The notes beneath the pieces were generated by a model. The model was not told where the DNA came from. It ran no database searches and was given only the letters and a program-made list of their open reading frames with translations. The position numbers and the translations under genes were made by a program. Shown here piece by piece: positions 10,689 through 22,155 of a DNA stretch of 55,976 nt. Origin of the DNA: Neoconidiobolus thromboides FSU 785 (Eukaryota > Entomophthoromycota > Entomophthoromycetes > Entomophthorales > Neoconidiobolaceae); NCBI GenBank assembly GCA_025603075.1, contig MU626394.1, positions 1 to 55,976 on the forward strand. Direction: 5' to 3'. How positions within the stretch are numbered: the stretch's first letter is position 1; each line of letters begins with the position of its first letter.

Positions 10689-11773
10689 CTACATCAATAA
10701 ATCCCTCTGGCCAAAATGATATGCTACCAAGGTAATTATTGTATTACAATACTTAATATGCTCTTCAATCACTTCGGAACTAAACTTCCGCGTCTAAATA
10801 GATTTCAGTTAATAATAGTTTACAAATGTACTGATGAAGCTAAATAAAAAACTTGTGACAATCATAATATTAAACATACCAAGTCATTATTTCTAAGTTC
10901 AAGGCAGCGTCTGGCTAAATCTCTTAATAAGGCGACGGTGTCTGCCTCCAAGAGGTCATCCAACCTTAGCAATAAAGAATACAACCATTGTGACTAAAAG
11001 AATTAGTATAAATACTACTATCAGTAAGTTATTTACCTGTTCGCTTGATATCAATTCTGGTCCTAAACCACTTGAAAAACTTTCTGAGTTAGCAAAATAT
11101 CTCAATAAAATAATCAAATGGGGATATTTAAGTTGTGCTAAAAGTTTTGGGGTTGGGGTTTTAAACTTGCCATCTGTTTGATTAGTAAAAAATGACTTTT
11201 CTTTTCCTTTTAATGGAAAATCAGTTTCAATCTCATTGGCTTCAAAATTTCTTAAATGATTGTGAAAACTTTCTTTTTGCTGTTTGAATTTGGTTAATAA
11301 ATTACACTGCCATTCTGCATCAATGTTGTCATTCGTTTTAGGCTCACTGTACGAGTTATTGTGTAATAAGCTAACATAATGGCTTATCCTCTTAGATGAT
11401 GCACTTGGTAAAGGTGATGACTCATAAATTATATTTTGTGTTGGTGGTGGTTGTTTTCTGACTACATTTGGAAGCGACTTGGCGTCATTTCTAAACTGAT
11501 TAATAAACAAATAAAAAAGTATTAAAAATCATACCTAACCATCAAAAGATACTCCATTCCGTCAACAGGTGGACCATTAGGATTAGATAGTCTTTCAGCA
11601 ACTGGTAAGCTTGCCTTCATGTTATAACCTGGGGGATTGTCATTATTCTTTTTTTCTTCTTCCAAGGGTATATAATCTCTATCTATTCCTAAAGCCCCTT
11701 CGAGCTCTACTATATCCCTATATTTGCGTTTATTTACTTCCTGTTGATTATTACTTGGCAGTGCTCCTGACAT
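10689..11773 (-). CDS. GEMIN2: Gemin2 / SIP1 (Brr1-type) snRNP assembly factor
   Basis: Four exons on the minus strand: 11535-11773, 11037-11490, 10880-10993, 10689-10793; 912 nt, 303 residues, all GT..AG and in phase (intron 3 is 86 nt, the others ~43). The first exon ends in VDGMEYLLMVR, continued by NDAKSLPNVV, the conserved EYL..VR..A...P.V signature. Exon 2 has EWQCNLLTKFKQQKESF, matching the W...QV..F...R motif. Exons 3-4 give QWLYSLLLRLDDLLEADTVA, LLRDLARRC and a C-terminal VAYHFGQRDLL, all typical of Gemin2. In the SMN complex Gemin2 holds the Sm pentamer during U snRNP assembly. Reading through intron 2 gives a false transmembrane tail, so the unspliced frame is misleading. Confidence 0.92.
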
Positions 11774-11960
11774 TTTACAAAATGGTTAATAAACTAGGTT
11801 GAGTTTTTTGGAAAACAAACTTTGAAAATTATTGAATATTTCTAAATTTTCTCCCAGAACAGTAATTCAAAAAGATAAATTACCAATTCAATGAAAAGTT
11901 TGAATATCTATTTTATACTTGATATGATAAAAAAGTTCCAAAATCAAAACCAATTACATA

Positions 11961-12042
11961 CGACAGCTACAGGATTTGAACCTGTGCAGGCAGAGCCTAT
12001 CACATTTCGAGTGTGACTCCTTAACCACTCGGACAAACTGCC
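11961..12042 (-). tRNA. tRNA-Ser(CGA)
   Basis: 82-nt class II tRNA without intron. The acceptor stem pairs GGCAGTT with AGCTGTC (discriminator G). The anticodon arm is TCACA-CTCGAAA-TGTGA, giving anticodon CGA. A variable arm (AGGC..GCCT) is followed by T-arm ACAGG-TTCAAAT-CCTGT. It reads UCG serine codons. Confidence 0.93.
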
Positions 12043-13323
12043 ATCTTAAGATAAAACTTACTTTATATTAAATAATACTTCGAGTTTAACAGCAACAAAA
12101 TTCTTTGTATTAATGCCAAGATAAGCTATAAGGCCTTTTCACTTAAAATGTCACAAATATTGCAAGACATTTGCGGTGATGATAATAAATTGCAATAGTA
12201 AAAGTTACGTTTTAGAAAATCATCACTAACTCTTAAAGTAAATTCCTAATTGGATAAAATACTGATTCGATTAGTATTTATAGTTGATTTTCCCATTACA
12301 TTGTTAGCTTTTAATCTTTCAAGTGAGTTATTTATACCAAAAAAATACTATCTAACATTTTATTGTTAGTTATTATAAATCAAAATAAATTTTAATTTTA
12401 GTTTACTAAAGCTTTAAAAATTAATATTGGTGTTTTAACTAGTAATGCCACTTCTTTAGGTTTTATAATAATAATTCTGAGACATTTAAAGTGTAAGTGG
12501 AGCTCTAAAAAGTAGAAGGATTTAAGCTTTAGTTTTACTAAAAAAAGGTTTTTAAAAAGTACCATTTTATCAAAAGATAAAGAGCATAGAAAATTGTATC
12601 AAAAACCTGTTCCTTTTAAAAAAAACAATAAAAGTTTTAATCGTTTATTGCAATTTTGTTTTTCTTATTTGTTTTGTATTATTAAAACTTTACTATTACT
12701 CATGAGTTTTTTTTATCTATGGTAACGGATTTATAAAAATAGTTTACAGTTAACAATGTTTATCCTTTTCAAATGAAACTACGCTTTTTACAAAGATTGA
12801 GCATCTCATCTTATCTCATCTTATTTTTTTAAAAAGATTTTCCTATTTTTGCCAACTAAAAATATAGAACCCCTTAGTTTTTTAAAAAAAGCCGAAGTTT
12901 AAAAATACAAAAACTAAAAAATCCTGCTTAAAAGCTGAAGCCCAAAATATTTTAATCTGGGTTAGTTTCGTTTTCTACTAACTGGGTGATAGCTTATAAA
13001 AATAGTTAAAAATTTGATATTAGCTTATTTTATCATTTTTTATGCTAATCAGGTTATCTAATTTATAGAAGCCTATTAAAGAGGCTTTTATTTAATAAAA
13101 CTTTAATAGATGATATACTGTGATAGTAAGACAACACTGATATTCGACTAAAATTAATTAAAAAATGAGTAGCAATTTGAAAATTAGCAATCACTATACT
13201 AAAATGAAGCTCAAAATGAAGTTAGGCCAATAAAATGAAAGTGATCAACAAGCTTGAAAATTAAATTGATCAAACAAAATTGAAATTGAAAAATATTTGT
13301 ATATACTTTTTTTTTAATTCACT
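12043..13323. other. Intergenic region, nothing recognised
   Basis: About 1.3 kb of very AT-rich DNA between tRNA-Ser and the P450 gene. No coding frame, repeat copy or RNA gene is apparent. Confidence 0.5.
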
Positions 13324-14939
13324 ATGTTAAGCGGGATCTTAATATTAATATTAAGTTACATAGTTTATAAAGTAGTTTTTTTTTTTTTAAATATCTATAA
13401 TACTAAACGGTTACTTTTTTAGCTCTGGCTTAGTTATTACTATGATAAATTAAACCATATTGCTGGACCATGGTATAGTAAATATACTAATATAATAGAA
13501 ACTTACCATAGACTATGTGGAAAGCAATTCTATTATTATATGAAATTACATGAGATTTATGGCCCGATGGTGAGAGTAGGTAAGTTTTTGTTTTTGTCAT
13601 CTGAGATATGGAATTAATTTTTATCTATAGCACCTAATAGGATATCATTTATAAACTCTGAGGCAGTTCAAGAAATTTACCAAAGTTATAAATATGCAAA
13701 AGGACCAATCTATCAAATATTTACGCCTTTTGGAGATAATCTATTTTCAAGTGGTGATCGTCAATTTCATCAAAAGAGGAAAAAGCTACTACAGAACACC
13801 TTTAACAACAAATCGGTATTAAGTATGGAAACCATGGTTCATGAAAGAGGAGTATTAAAATTGCTTGAAAAGATGCAAAATAGTAAAGAAAAGCAATGTA
13901 ACCTATATCAACAGATACATCTTTTGACTTTTGATATTATTGCAGAATTGACTTTTAATAAAGAGTTTAATACTCTTGAAAAGTTGGATGATCCTATTAT
14001 TCACTGGTTGAAAAGCATAACTATTTATGCAGTGTTGGACGGAATATTTGGAATCTATAGATTTATTGAACCAAAGTGTAAAAGAAACTTGAAGGAGTTT
14101 ATTTTAGGTTGTATTTCAGATACTAAAAAAGAAAATATAAAAGAAGGAAATACCATTTTAACACATTTTATAAATGCTAGAGATGACAATGGTGTCGGAC
14201 TAACTGATCAACAATTGCTGGCCGAATGCTTAACACAATTAATTGCTGGTTCAGACACAACTTGTAATTCTATAATTTGGACAATTTATCTAATTTTGAA
14301 ATCTCCAGATGCGTATAAAAAGATACAGTCGGAAATCGACAAAAATTTCAAATCTGTAGATGATGTTAATTATTTGGACTGTAAAAATAAATTAGTATAT
14401 ATGGAAGCTGTTATTCAAGAGGCTATGCGATTGTTCCCTGTTTCTTCTGGTTTATTAGCTAGAACTGTCCCTCCTGGAGGTGTCTCCATCAATGATACTT
14501 TTATACCTGAAAACGTAATTTTTTATACCTTATAACACCACATAAGATCTAACATTTAAATTTAATAGGTTGAAATTGGTACATGCTTTTATGTTTACCA
14601 TCGCACAAACCAATTTAAAAATCCTGAAGAATTTATACCAGAAAGATGGCTAAATGAGGAAGGAATTTTAAATCGTGGTAAAAGTCTGCCATTTTTAATT
14701 GGACCAAGAGCGTGTATTGGTAGAGAGTAATGATTTATTAATTATATTTAGACACTAAATATTAATGTTTTATTAGGTTAGGATGGATGGAGATGTATCT
14801 GATCATAACAAGCTTATTTTTAACGTTTGATATGCAATTAGATAAATCAAAAGATATAGAAAAGTTAATGCAACCAGAATATTTCCTTGTACTTCGTCCC
14901 AAGTATTCTGACCTCCCTATTATTTTTAATAAAAGATAA
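13324..14939 (+). CDS. Cytochrome P450 (5 exons)
   Basis: Exons 13324-13371, 13423-13579, 13631-14514, 14569-14726, 14777-14939; introns 50-54 nt, GT..AG, intron 1 with a TACTAAAC branch-like site; 1410 nt, 469 residues. An N-terminal membrane anchor (MLSGILILILSYIVYKLW) is followed by the proline region HIAGPWYSK. The I helix carries AGSDTT (oxygen activation), the K helix EAMR matches ExxR, and FLIGPRACIGRE is the haem-cysteine loop, followed by LGWMEM of the L helix. All catalytic hallmarks are present, so it should be a functional ER-bound monooxygenase. The overall style resembles fungal class II P450s. The substrate cannot be assigned. No biosynthetic cluster genes are adjacent. Confidence 0.93.
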
Positions 14940-16154
14940 ATTACAGCTTTTGTTATAGCTGAAGTGTCTTGAATATCCTCGATGAATTTCGATGTTCTAT
15001 TTTTTAAAAACTAACTTAATAAAAGGCGTATTTGTTTTCTCAATTTTTACTTTGTAATTAAATACTCCTTTATTTTTCCATTTTTTAAGTATAATTCAGT
15101 TAAAAATTGTTATAAGGAATTGTAAACAAAAAAGCCATAGCCATATAGAATATTGTAATAAAATATTAAGATAGTTTGAATAAACAACTCAATTCTCTTA
15201 ATTTTCGGAAACCATCAATAAATCTTTTTTACTGTTTGTATTTCTTATAAAAATCACTTACTGTTTATTTTGCAAACGGTTTTTGTTCTACCTATTCTAC
15301 TCTTTTTGAGTTCACTTAAACTCAGTGTTATGGTTCAACATATTTTTCTAAGTAAAAACTACTATTAAATGGGTTTGTCTAAAACGTATTTTTAAGCTAA
15401 GGTATTTGTCATAAACCTGTGAGTCATTAAATTAACTTTAATATTAGAAAATACACTACCTTAGTCTTACTAATATTCAGTATCCTCATGAACAAAAACT
15501 CTATAGTACCTCACTCTAATCGTTATATGCTTGCCCATTTCGAACTTTTTTCCACATTTTTTTCAATAAATTATTTGCTTGGTGAAAGATTAGTGATGAC
15601 ATTTTAATTTTGTTAAGTTCCGTCGTTTTAGTTACCCATAAATACACTTAAAATCTTTCTTCTAATTTTGAACCATATGATGCAAATGCACTGACTGGCC
15701 TTTGTGATAAGGAAATGAAAGAATCAACCTCAATATTACTAGATTTATATCATTTCCGGAATTGATAGCAATTGTTGAAATTAAAGTTTTTAAAATTAAA
15801 TAATTAATTATTACCTGATATAGTACATTAATGAAAGTATCTATATTAGGATACAATTTGGAAAATAAATTTTATTTTTGTAAAACAAACACAAATTATG
15901 AAATTTATTAATTTATTTTATGTGAGCTCTAAAAATTGATGGTAAGCAAATGTTCTATGAATTATTGAATTTAAAACTAACTTACTTTCATACTTTTTAA
16001 CATACATAATATCCTTCTAATACAGTAAAATATTTAATTGGATTGATTACAATATTTATTAAAAAATTGCTTTGGCTTAAATCCTAGTTTCTCTATATAC
16101 TATAAACTTTATAAAATAAAAAATACCTTATATATTAACTATACTTTGAGTTGT
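14940..16154. other. Intergenic region, nothing recognised
   Basis: About 1.2 kb between the P450 and the orphan gene. A segment near 15055-15115 (TTTTTCCATTTTTTAAG onward) may be a badly degraded MITE-A copy. Otherwise I see nothing. Confidence 0.4.
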
Positions 16155-17246
16155 TTATTGAGAATAAGGTTGATTTGGTAAAAATTTGGACAAAGTAATC
16201 GCAAGATTCAAATAATAGCAATTACTCATTGAAAGCAACGAACGGGAGTGCTGTTGATTTACATAAGTAAAGAGGTTGTTTAATCTTTGCAAATAGAAAG
16301 CAAAATAAGAAGGATATCTTTCTTTTATTTTTTCTACATAATTCAAAGCTAATAATGCTAACATCAATAGCGTTGTTCTATAGCTCGGGTCATTTCTATT
16401 TTGTTTAAGGAACTCTATCTCACTTTCAGTAATTGTGGATACTATCATTTTATCTTCTATCATACTGAAATTATCCACCAATATGATATCTAAAGTAGTT
16501 AGATCACTATTTAAATCATTAAAGCCATCATTTCCTTGAGGAAATTGAGTAGAAGAAGTTATATCTGATGATGTATTCATTAAAAAAGTCGTTAGGTTGG
16601 TATTATCATGAGATAAAGTATCTTTTATATTGTTATACTTAACTTTAAGCTCTTTTTTTTTAGTTGTACTCTTAATTGATTTATTGGGTCGTACTTTGAA
16701 TTGAAGCCCATCTTTATAGTTTATGTTCTCTTTAGTGGTAAATTTATTTATCAATTGGTCATTATAAATAGGGGATATCTCTTCCACAAATTTGTTGGAA
16801 TCTGGCATATGGTACTTTTCTTCTTTAAATCGAACAGAAATCGGTTTGTTAAAACTTTTTGATCTATTCATAGTTGAGCCCATGACTATTTTTCGTGAAG
16901 GTACTTTTAGTTCTGTATCCTCATCTTTCACTTCTTGGCTTTTGTATGATGTTTCTTTGTATGTCACTTTATTATGTTTGATATTTCTTTTTTCTTTACT
17001 TTCATTACTAGTTGAGCTTGGATTTTGATGTTTGAATATATATTTATCCAGCCTAAGGATATTACTATTACTTGACTGAAACTCCATCTTTGGTTTTTCT
17101 AAAGATTCCTTCCTTTTAATGTTATCGTTGTTCTTTCCTTCTTCGCTAGATGTAAATTTTATTAAATCTTTAGAAGTCATAAAGAATTCAAAGGATAAAA
17201 AAACAGATGATACTATGTTATTTGTAATTTCAATTTTATTGCTCAA
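16155..17246 (-). CDS. Hypothetical low-complexity protein
   Basis: Single frame of 363 residues that I do not recognise. Residues ~30-280 are hydrophilic and rich in K, S, N and E, so probably disordered. The last ~85 residues look ordered, starting near RTTLLMLALLALNYVEKIKE, with amphipathic rather than membrane-type helices. Length and base composition argue for a real gene in this AT-rich context. An additional 5' or 3' exon cannot be excluded. It stands alone, with large gaps on both sides. Confidence 0.6.
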   Translation of the reverse strand: MSNKIEITNNIVSSVFLSFEFFMTSKDLIKFTSSEEGKNNDNIKRKESLEKPKMEFQSSNSNILRLDKYIFKHQNPSSTSNESKEKRNIKHNKVTYKETSYKSQEVKDEDTELKVPSRKIVMGSTMNRSKSFNKPISVRFKEEKYHMPDSNKFVEEISPIYNDQLINKFTTKENINYKDGLQFKVRPNKSIKSTTKKKELKVKYNNIKDTLSHDNTNLTTFLMNTSSDITSSTQFPQGNDGFNDLNSDLTTLDIILVDNFSMIEDKMIVSTITESEIEFLKQNRNDPSYRTTLLMLALLALNYVEKIKERYPSYFAFYLQRLNNLFTYVNQQHSRSLLSMSNCYYLNLAITLSKFLPNQPYSQ

Positions 17247-20200
17247 ATTATGCCTATTTAAAGATTAAAGAATAGAAACTTTATTTTACTTTAATTTCTT
17301 TATTTAGTAGAACCATAGGCTTTAACAAATAATTAAATAACAATTTATTGAAATAATTCTAATAGTTTAAAAGAATTAAATATTTTATGTGTCATAATAA
17401 AATGAAATAAAATAAAATCTTGTCTGTATTATGAGTTTTATTGTTTTGCATTTATATTTGTTAAATTAATTAAAACAGCTTTGGTAGGTTTGCATTTACT
17501 GCGATCTAAAGTATAGAAAGGAAATAACTGTACTATGAAGCCCAAAGTAAGCATTCTGCTATAATTCTATTTGATCTTGAATTATGACATTGAAATACAA
17601 AGGTGAGTTAATTAAAATAATGAATTATTTCGATGTGCTTATAATATTGAAACAAACCAGCTATTTCTGGGATTCATGCCAAAAATTATCTAAATACTTG
17701 GAATGATTGAGATACTGAACTATGATTAATATTACTTTTTCTCGTTTAGGATACTCCCATTATTAATTTGATTAAAGAGTATCAAAATTAAAATCTACTC
17801 AAATTTAAGAACAGTCCCATTAATCATTTATTACTCAAATGATTGTGACCGAGAATAAAGTTTATGTTGAATTTAACTTAATTTACTATACATTGTTGTA
17901 CATGATCGTATTTGATTATAGATAGTTTCCAAATTATTAATAATACCCTTGTGATATAGTTACAATGACATTATAACATTTATCGTTATTTTTTTTATTG
18001 CTATTTATTCTTAAAGTTAAAAATAGTGTTAAATAATATAATTTGAACACTTTGAAAAAAAGCTTAAATTCATTATGCTTTATTTTAATATATCAATTTC
18101 ATATGATTTATGTTAAAGTTAACATATTGTAAATTTACATTATTGATTACTAATAATATAGATAAAGTTTGATAAGGGCTATGTTCCTTGATGATATAAT
18201 ATATAGGTTAAAATTCGATACATTATGATGAGTTGACGTTTATCTAATATGATGCTTTAAGAATAAAACAAATAATTTATAGGCCAACAATCTTTATTGT
18301 AATACTGATACAAGCAATGAATAGTTAAGTTTTAATTTTTAATATGTTTCACAAAAAATTAAATTCTTAACACTGAAACTTAAATTATATTATACAAAAT
18401 CAACTAGTTTTTGAATCCGAGTATATCTGAACTATAGAGTATATTGTACTAGAATATTGATAGATTGATTGAAGAACCAAATTAGACGACATTTTGCTTT
18501 TTTGTTTGTTATATTATTAACATGATATTATTAAAGAGGATGAAAATGGTGATATTTTTTTATCTGTATCTTTAATTTGCAGAGAAAGAGCTTAAAAAAA
18601 TATTGAATACCTAGTAAGTTGGCTTATTGTCGAAACTAATGCCATAACTAATGCCATAATTAAATTTAATAAAGTTTTAATAACAGTTAGTTTAAATTCA
18701 AATGTCGGTTTCTTTAAAATGGAAATATTCTTAATTTAGTAATATTTATAGCGAACATTTGTTTTTGGTTTAATGTTAATTCGCTCAATAATAGTCTTTA
18801 TAATTCATTGTCGATCTATTTATAAGTAAAAGAGTAAAAATGATAATGAATTAAAGAAATTTGATAGAGAGATTAAGTTCTAGTTTTTAAATAAACTTCA
18901 AAGAGAGTCCTTACTAGATCTAATTTTTAATAAAAAATATAAAATATAAAATATAAAATATAAAACATAAAATAAAATAGTTTCTAATTTTTCAGGGTAA
19001 TCTCAAAATTAACTTGATACTCCGATTAAATTTTTAGAGTAATACAGCCGTTTCAACATTGGGAATTATTATTTATTGATTTAAGGTGAAATTTAATACT
19101 AAAATTTGTTAATGCATAAGGATTGAACTCCAAATAAATATTTAAGTAACAAACTGTAAAAATTACTAATAAGTAGTTTATAAAAATATTGAAATGGCTG
19201 TAAGCAAGGTTTTTATTAGGTGAACAAACTTAGGTTCTTTTATAGAAAACCTTGAAGGAGTCAGAGACTCCTGAGTATCTTATTATTAGGAGAAAGTTAA
19301 AAGTGGAACAAGTAACTAATAGGATAGGATGATGGGAAGGAAGGGGGATCAAGAGAAAACAAATCACACAGATAGAGGGAAATACTCTAATTCAATTTTA
19401 GCTTTATTTTTCAATTCAATTTATTAGCTTAAACGTAATGAATTGATTTGGTTTAATTTAATATTACTTTACTTTAATGTAATGCAGAAAAATACTAAAC
19501 TTTGTGGGCTGATAGGTTATACCGAGCACAGTTATCTTTTCATTTAAAACACTTCCTATTTCAGGTAAACTTTCTATTCCATTATGTTATACCAATGATT
19601 TCTAATTTAATCTATTGAAACAAAGGGAATGTTACGATTTAAAGCCAAATACCCCACCAAATTACTATACTTGTATAAAATTATAGATACTAAATAAACC
19701 AAAAGCTCGGTATAAAAATGCAAAGTGTTTTAGTATCATTTTCTAATACTGCTAAACATTTGAATAACGGAATATTTTATTTTAATTCCGAAATTAGGAT
19801 TAGCTAAACTTATGCATTTAAACTTCGATATGAATTATGCAATAATTTGGATAATGCAGCATTATGCTCATTTGGTTGGAATTAATAAATCGATCAACTA
19901 GTGAAAGTATATTATTATAATAGCTTATATCTTTTGAAAGCAACCTTAAAATAAGACTGATTTTTAGCCATCTCATGCCTATTAAAGTTATTCTCTATTT
20001 TATTTACTGGAGACAGTTTAGATTATTTCTTTTCAGTATATCTCAGTTTGCTTTTACTCAAAATACAGTAGATTACGTTTTATCAATTATGTATATTCTT
20101 ATTGTAAAAATTCGATAGTCACATTCCAAAATAAAATCACTGGTATATATTTACAAAAAAGTTGCTTAAACCAGAATATCTGAATCATTAAAATTATAAA

Positions 20201-20659
20201 GGCTTTTTTAATATTATAGGGTCCTTTTAGGTTCTCTTATATAAAATTAGCAATAAGTACTTATTAAAGCCTAAATATTAAAAAAATACTAATCATTGGG
20301 CAAATGGTTTGAGTTCTCTCTCACATTAGTTCACAAGTTCAATTTACTTTTAATTAGATTTTAAAAAACTGATATCATATTAGCTTTTAAGTTCAAATAT
20401 ATTAAAAAACTATTTATTTAAGACTATTGATTAAAAAAAATTATTAGCTAAATTTTAATTATAGCTATTTTGGGTTTTTTTATTTTACAATCATTTATTA
20501 AAAAAGATTATTTTCATGTTATAAAAACTATATTAAAAACTCTATTTAAAATATTAGTCCTATTTTTATGTTCAGATTATAAAATGAAAAAACTCAGAAT
20601 CACACTAAAAAGTCTTCAAGTTTTTGAAATTAGTTATCTTTTTAATCTCAAAAAAAAGA
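17247..20659. other. Long gene-poor stretch
   Basis: About 3.4 kb with no supportable gene. It holds an AT microsatellite near 18931-18976 and short islands (for example around 18530-18600 and 19310-19390) that look like eroded coding or repeat DNA, too short to identify. Confidence 0.45.
18931..18976. repeat. Short tandem repeat, ~7-bp unit (ATAAAAT)
   Basis: About five to six head-to-tail copies of an ATAAAAT-like unit, degenerating at the right end. Confidence 0.7.
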
Positions 20660-21324
20660 ATGACTACTCAAGAACCTAAAAAAGTAGATTTTTATAAAGA
20701 TGCAGATACCTATTGGAATGTAAGTACACTTTTTTAATCAATTATTAAATTTTTAAAAGAATAACTAAATCGTATTTCATTAATAGAGTGTAGATACCAG
20801 TATTGATGGCATGTTAGGCGGATTCAGTGAATTAGATGCACCAGATGTGAAACAAAGTTTACAATTACTTACCGAAATCAATTTAAAGGATAAAATCAGA
20901 GCATTAGATTGTGGTGCGGGGATAGGGAGAGTGAGTAAAAATGTATTGAGTAAAGTATTTGAGAAAGTAGATTTATTAGAACAGAATAAAAAATTGATAA
21001 TAAGAGCTAAAGAAGAGTTAGGAGAAAAAGAAGGGTTTGAAGAATTTTTTAATATTGGTATGCAAGAATTTACACCTGGAGAAAAAAAATATGATTGTAT
21101 TTGGATTCAATGGGTTATTGGACATTTGACAGATGGTAAGTTTTAATGAGATGAAGAGGGATAGAATGTTTATTGATATTTTGTTTACTTAGATGATTTA
21201 GTTAGCTTTTTTGAAAGGTGTAAAAAAGGACTAAAAGATAATGGATACATTGTAATTAAGGATAATATATCTAAGTTTGGTTATGTAATGGATGAAGTAG
21301 ACTCAAGTTTTACAAGGTAAATTC

Positions 21325-21385
<61 letters not shown>

Positions 21386-21498
21386 TAAATAGATCTGATG
21401 AAATTTTTAAAACAATATTTAAAAAGTCTGATTTAAAATTGATCAAAGAAAAAATTCAAACTGGGTTTCCAGCTGGTATGTTTCAAGTTAAAATGTAA
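20660..21498 (+). CDS. NTMT1: N-terminal X-Pro-Lys protein methyltransferase (NTMT1/Tae1 type)
   Basis: Exons 20660-20719, 20787-21135, 21193-21316, 21393-21498; 639 nt, 212 residues, all junctions GT..AG and in phase. The family signature is complete: FYKDADTYW, then DGMLGGFSELD, the SAM-binding ALDCGAGIGRVSK, the WIQWVIGHL substrate-side motif and the late IVIKDN and VDSS segments. It should alpha-N-methylate proteins after initiator-Met removal, with ribosomal proteins as the known yeast targets. The third intron contains a pure run of 20 AAT triplets. It is convergent with COX19, with about 100 nt between the stops. Confidence 0.95.
21325..21384 (+). repeat. (AAT)20 microsatellite inside an intron
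   Basis: Twenty uninterrupted AAT units within intron 3 (21317-21392) of the N-terminal methyltransferase gene. It makes up most of the 76-nt intron. Confidence 0.95.
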
Positions 21499-21602
21499 AT
21501 TTAAATATTCTAGTTATATTCTTTATTTTAAATTTTATAAAACAGGTACGTTCTTCAACCATGATCTTAAATATAGAAATAAAATGCTTTATATTATTGA
21601 TA

Positions 21603-21982
21603 TTATTGACTCGGAATTTCATCTTTATCTTTATCTCCTTTTATTTCATTTATTGTTTTATTACTCTCTTTCTTCTTGTTTTTATTATCCTCCGCAAAGC
21701 CTAAATTATCAAAGTCATCTTTTTTCATCAATTCACTTCAATAAGATACTAATTAACATATCTAAAAATAAAAAATAGATCAACTTACTTATTCATTCTA
21801 CATTCTAGATGTTGTTTTGCTAATTCTCTACAATTCATAGTTTCATTTTTATTTTTTTTTAAGCAAGATAAATAATTCTTCATAGATTCATAACACTGTT
21901 TATCATGATCTAAAGGGAAACTACCTCTATCTGGTGGCGTGGGTTTAAAACTACTGAAATTAGGTGGTTGACCAAAACTCAT
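21603..21982 (-). CDS. COX19: COX19, twin CX9C cytochrome oxidase assembly protein
   Basis: Two exons, 21789-21982 and 21603-21735, 327 nt, 108 residues; the splice replaces an early stop. The start MSFGQPPNF and PPDRGSFPLDHD are typical of Cox19. The CHCH domain shows C-x9-C (CYESMKNYLSC) and C-x9-C (CRELAKQHLEC), the Mia40-dependent disulfide pairs. Exon 2 adds NELMKKDDFDNLGF, matching the conserved end of the family, then a lysine-rich tail. Known role: soluble intermembrane-space factor in copper delivery to complex IV. It is divergent from the U5 WD40 gene, sharing a 173-bp intergenic region with two ATTGG boxes. Confidence 0.94.
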
Positions 21983-22041
21983 TATTGAGATTGAAATTGA
22001 AATTAAAAAAATGAAGTGAAGGAAAATTGAGTAAAGATTTT

Positions 22042-22073
22042 ATTGGTAGAAGTTTTGGAGAAAGTTTTATTGG
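22042..22073. promoter_or_regulatory. Two CCAAT (ATTGG) boxes between COX19 and the U5 WD40 gene
   Basis: ATTGG at 22042-22046 and 22069-22073, both inside TTTTATTGGT. They could bind an NF-Y/HAP-type factor serving either gene. Confidence 0.4.
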
Positions 22074-22155
22074 TGAATTGAAAATAAAATTAAGAATTCG
22101 TTTTATAAAAATTAAAAATAATCAAATTCTTTTATTTTACTCAATATAATAAAAC

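Noticed and set aside
10956..11060. Apparent C-terminal transmembrane tail after the second Gemin2 exon
   Set aside because: It is translation of intron 2. Splicing at 11036/10994 gives the conserved Gemin2 continuation.
20470..20679. 69-codon frame just upstream of the methyltransferase gene
   Set aside because: Low-complexity K/F/L/I frame overlapping the true start in another phase; no homology.
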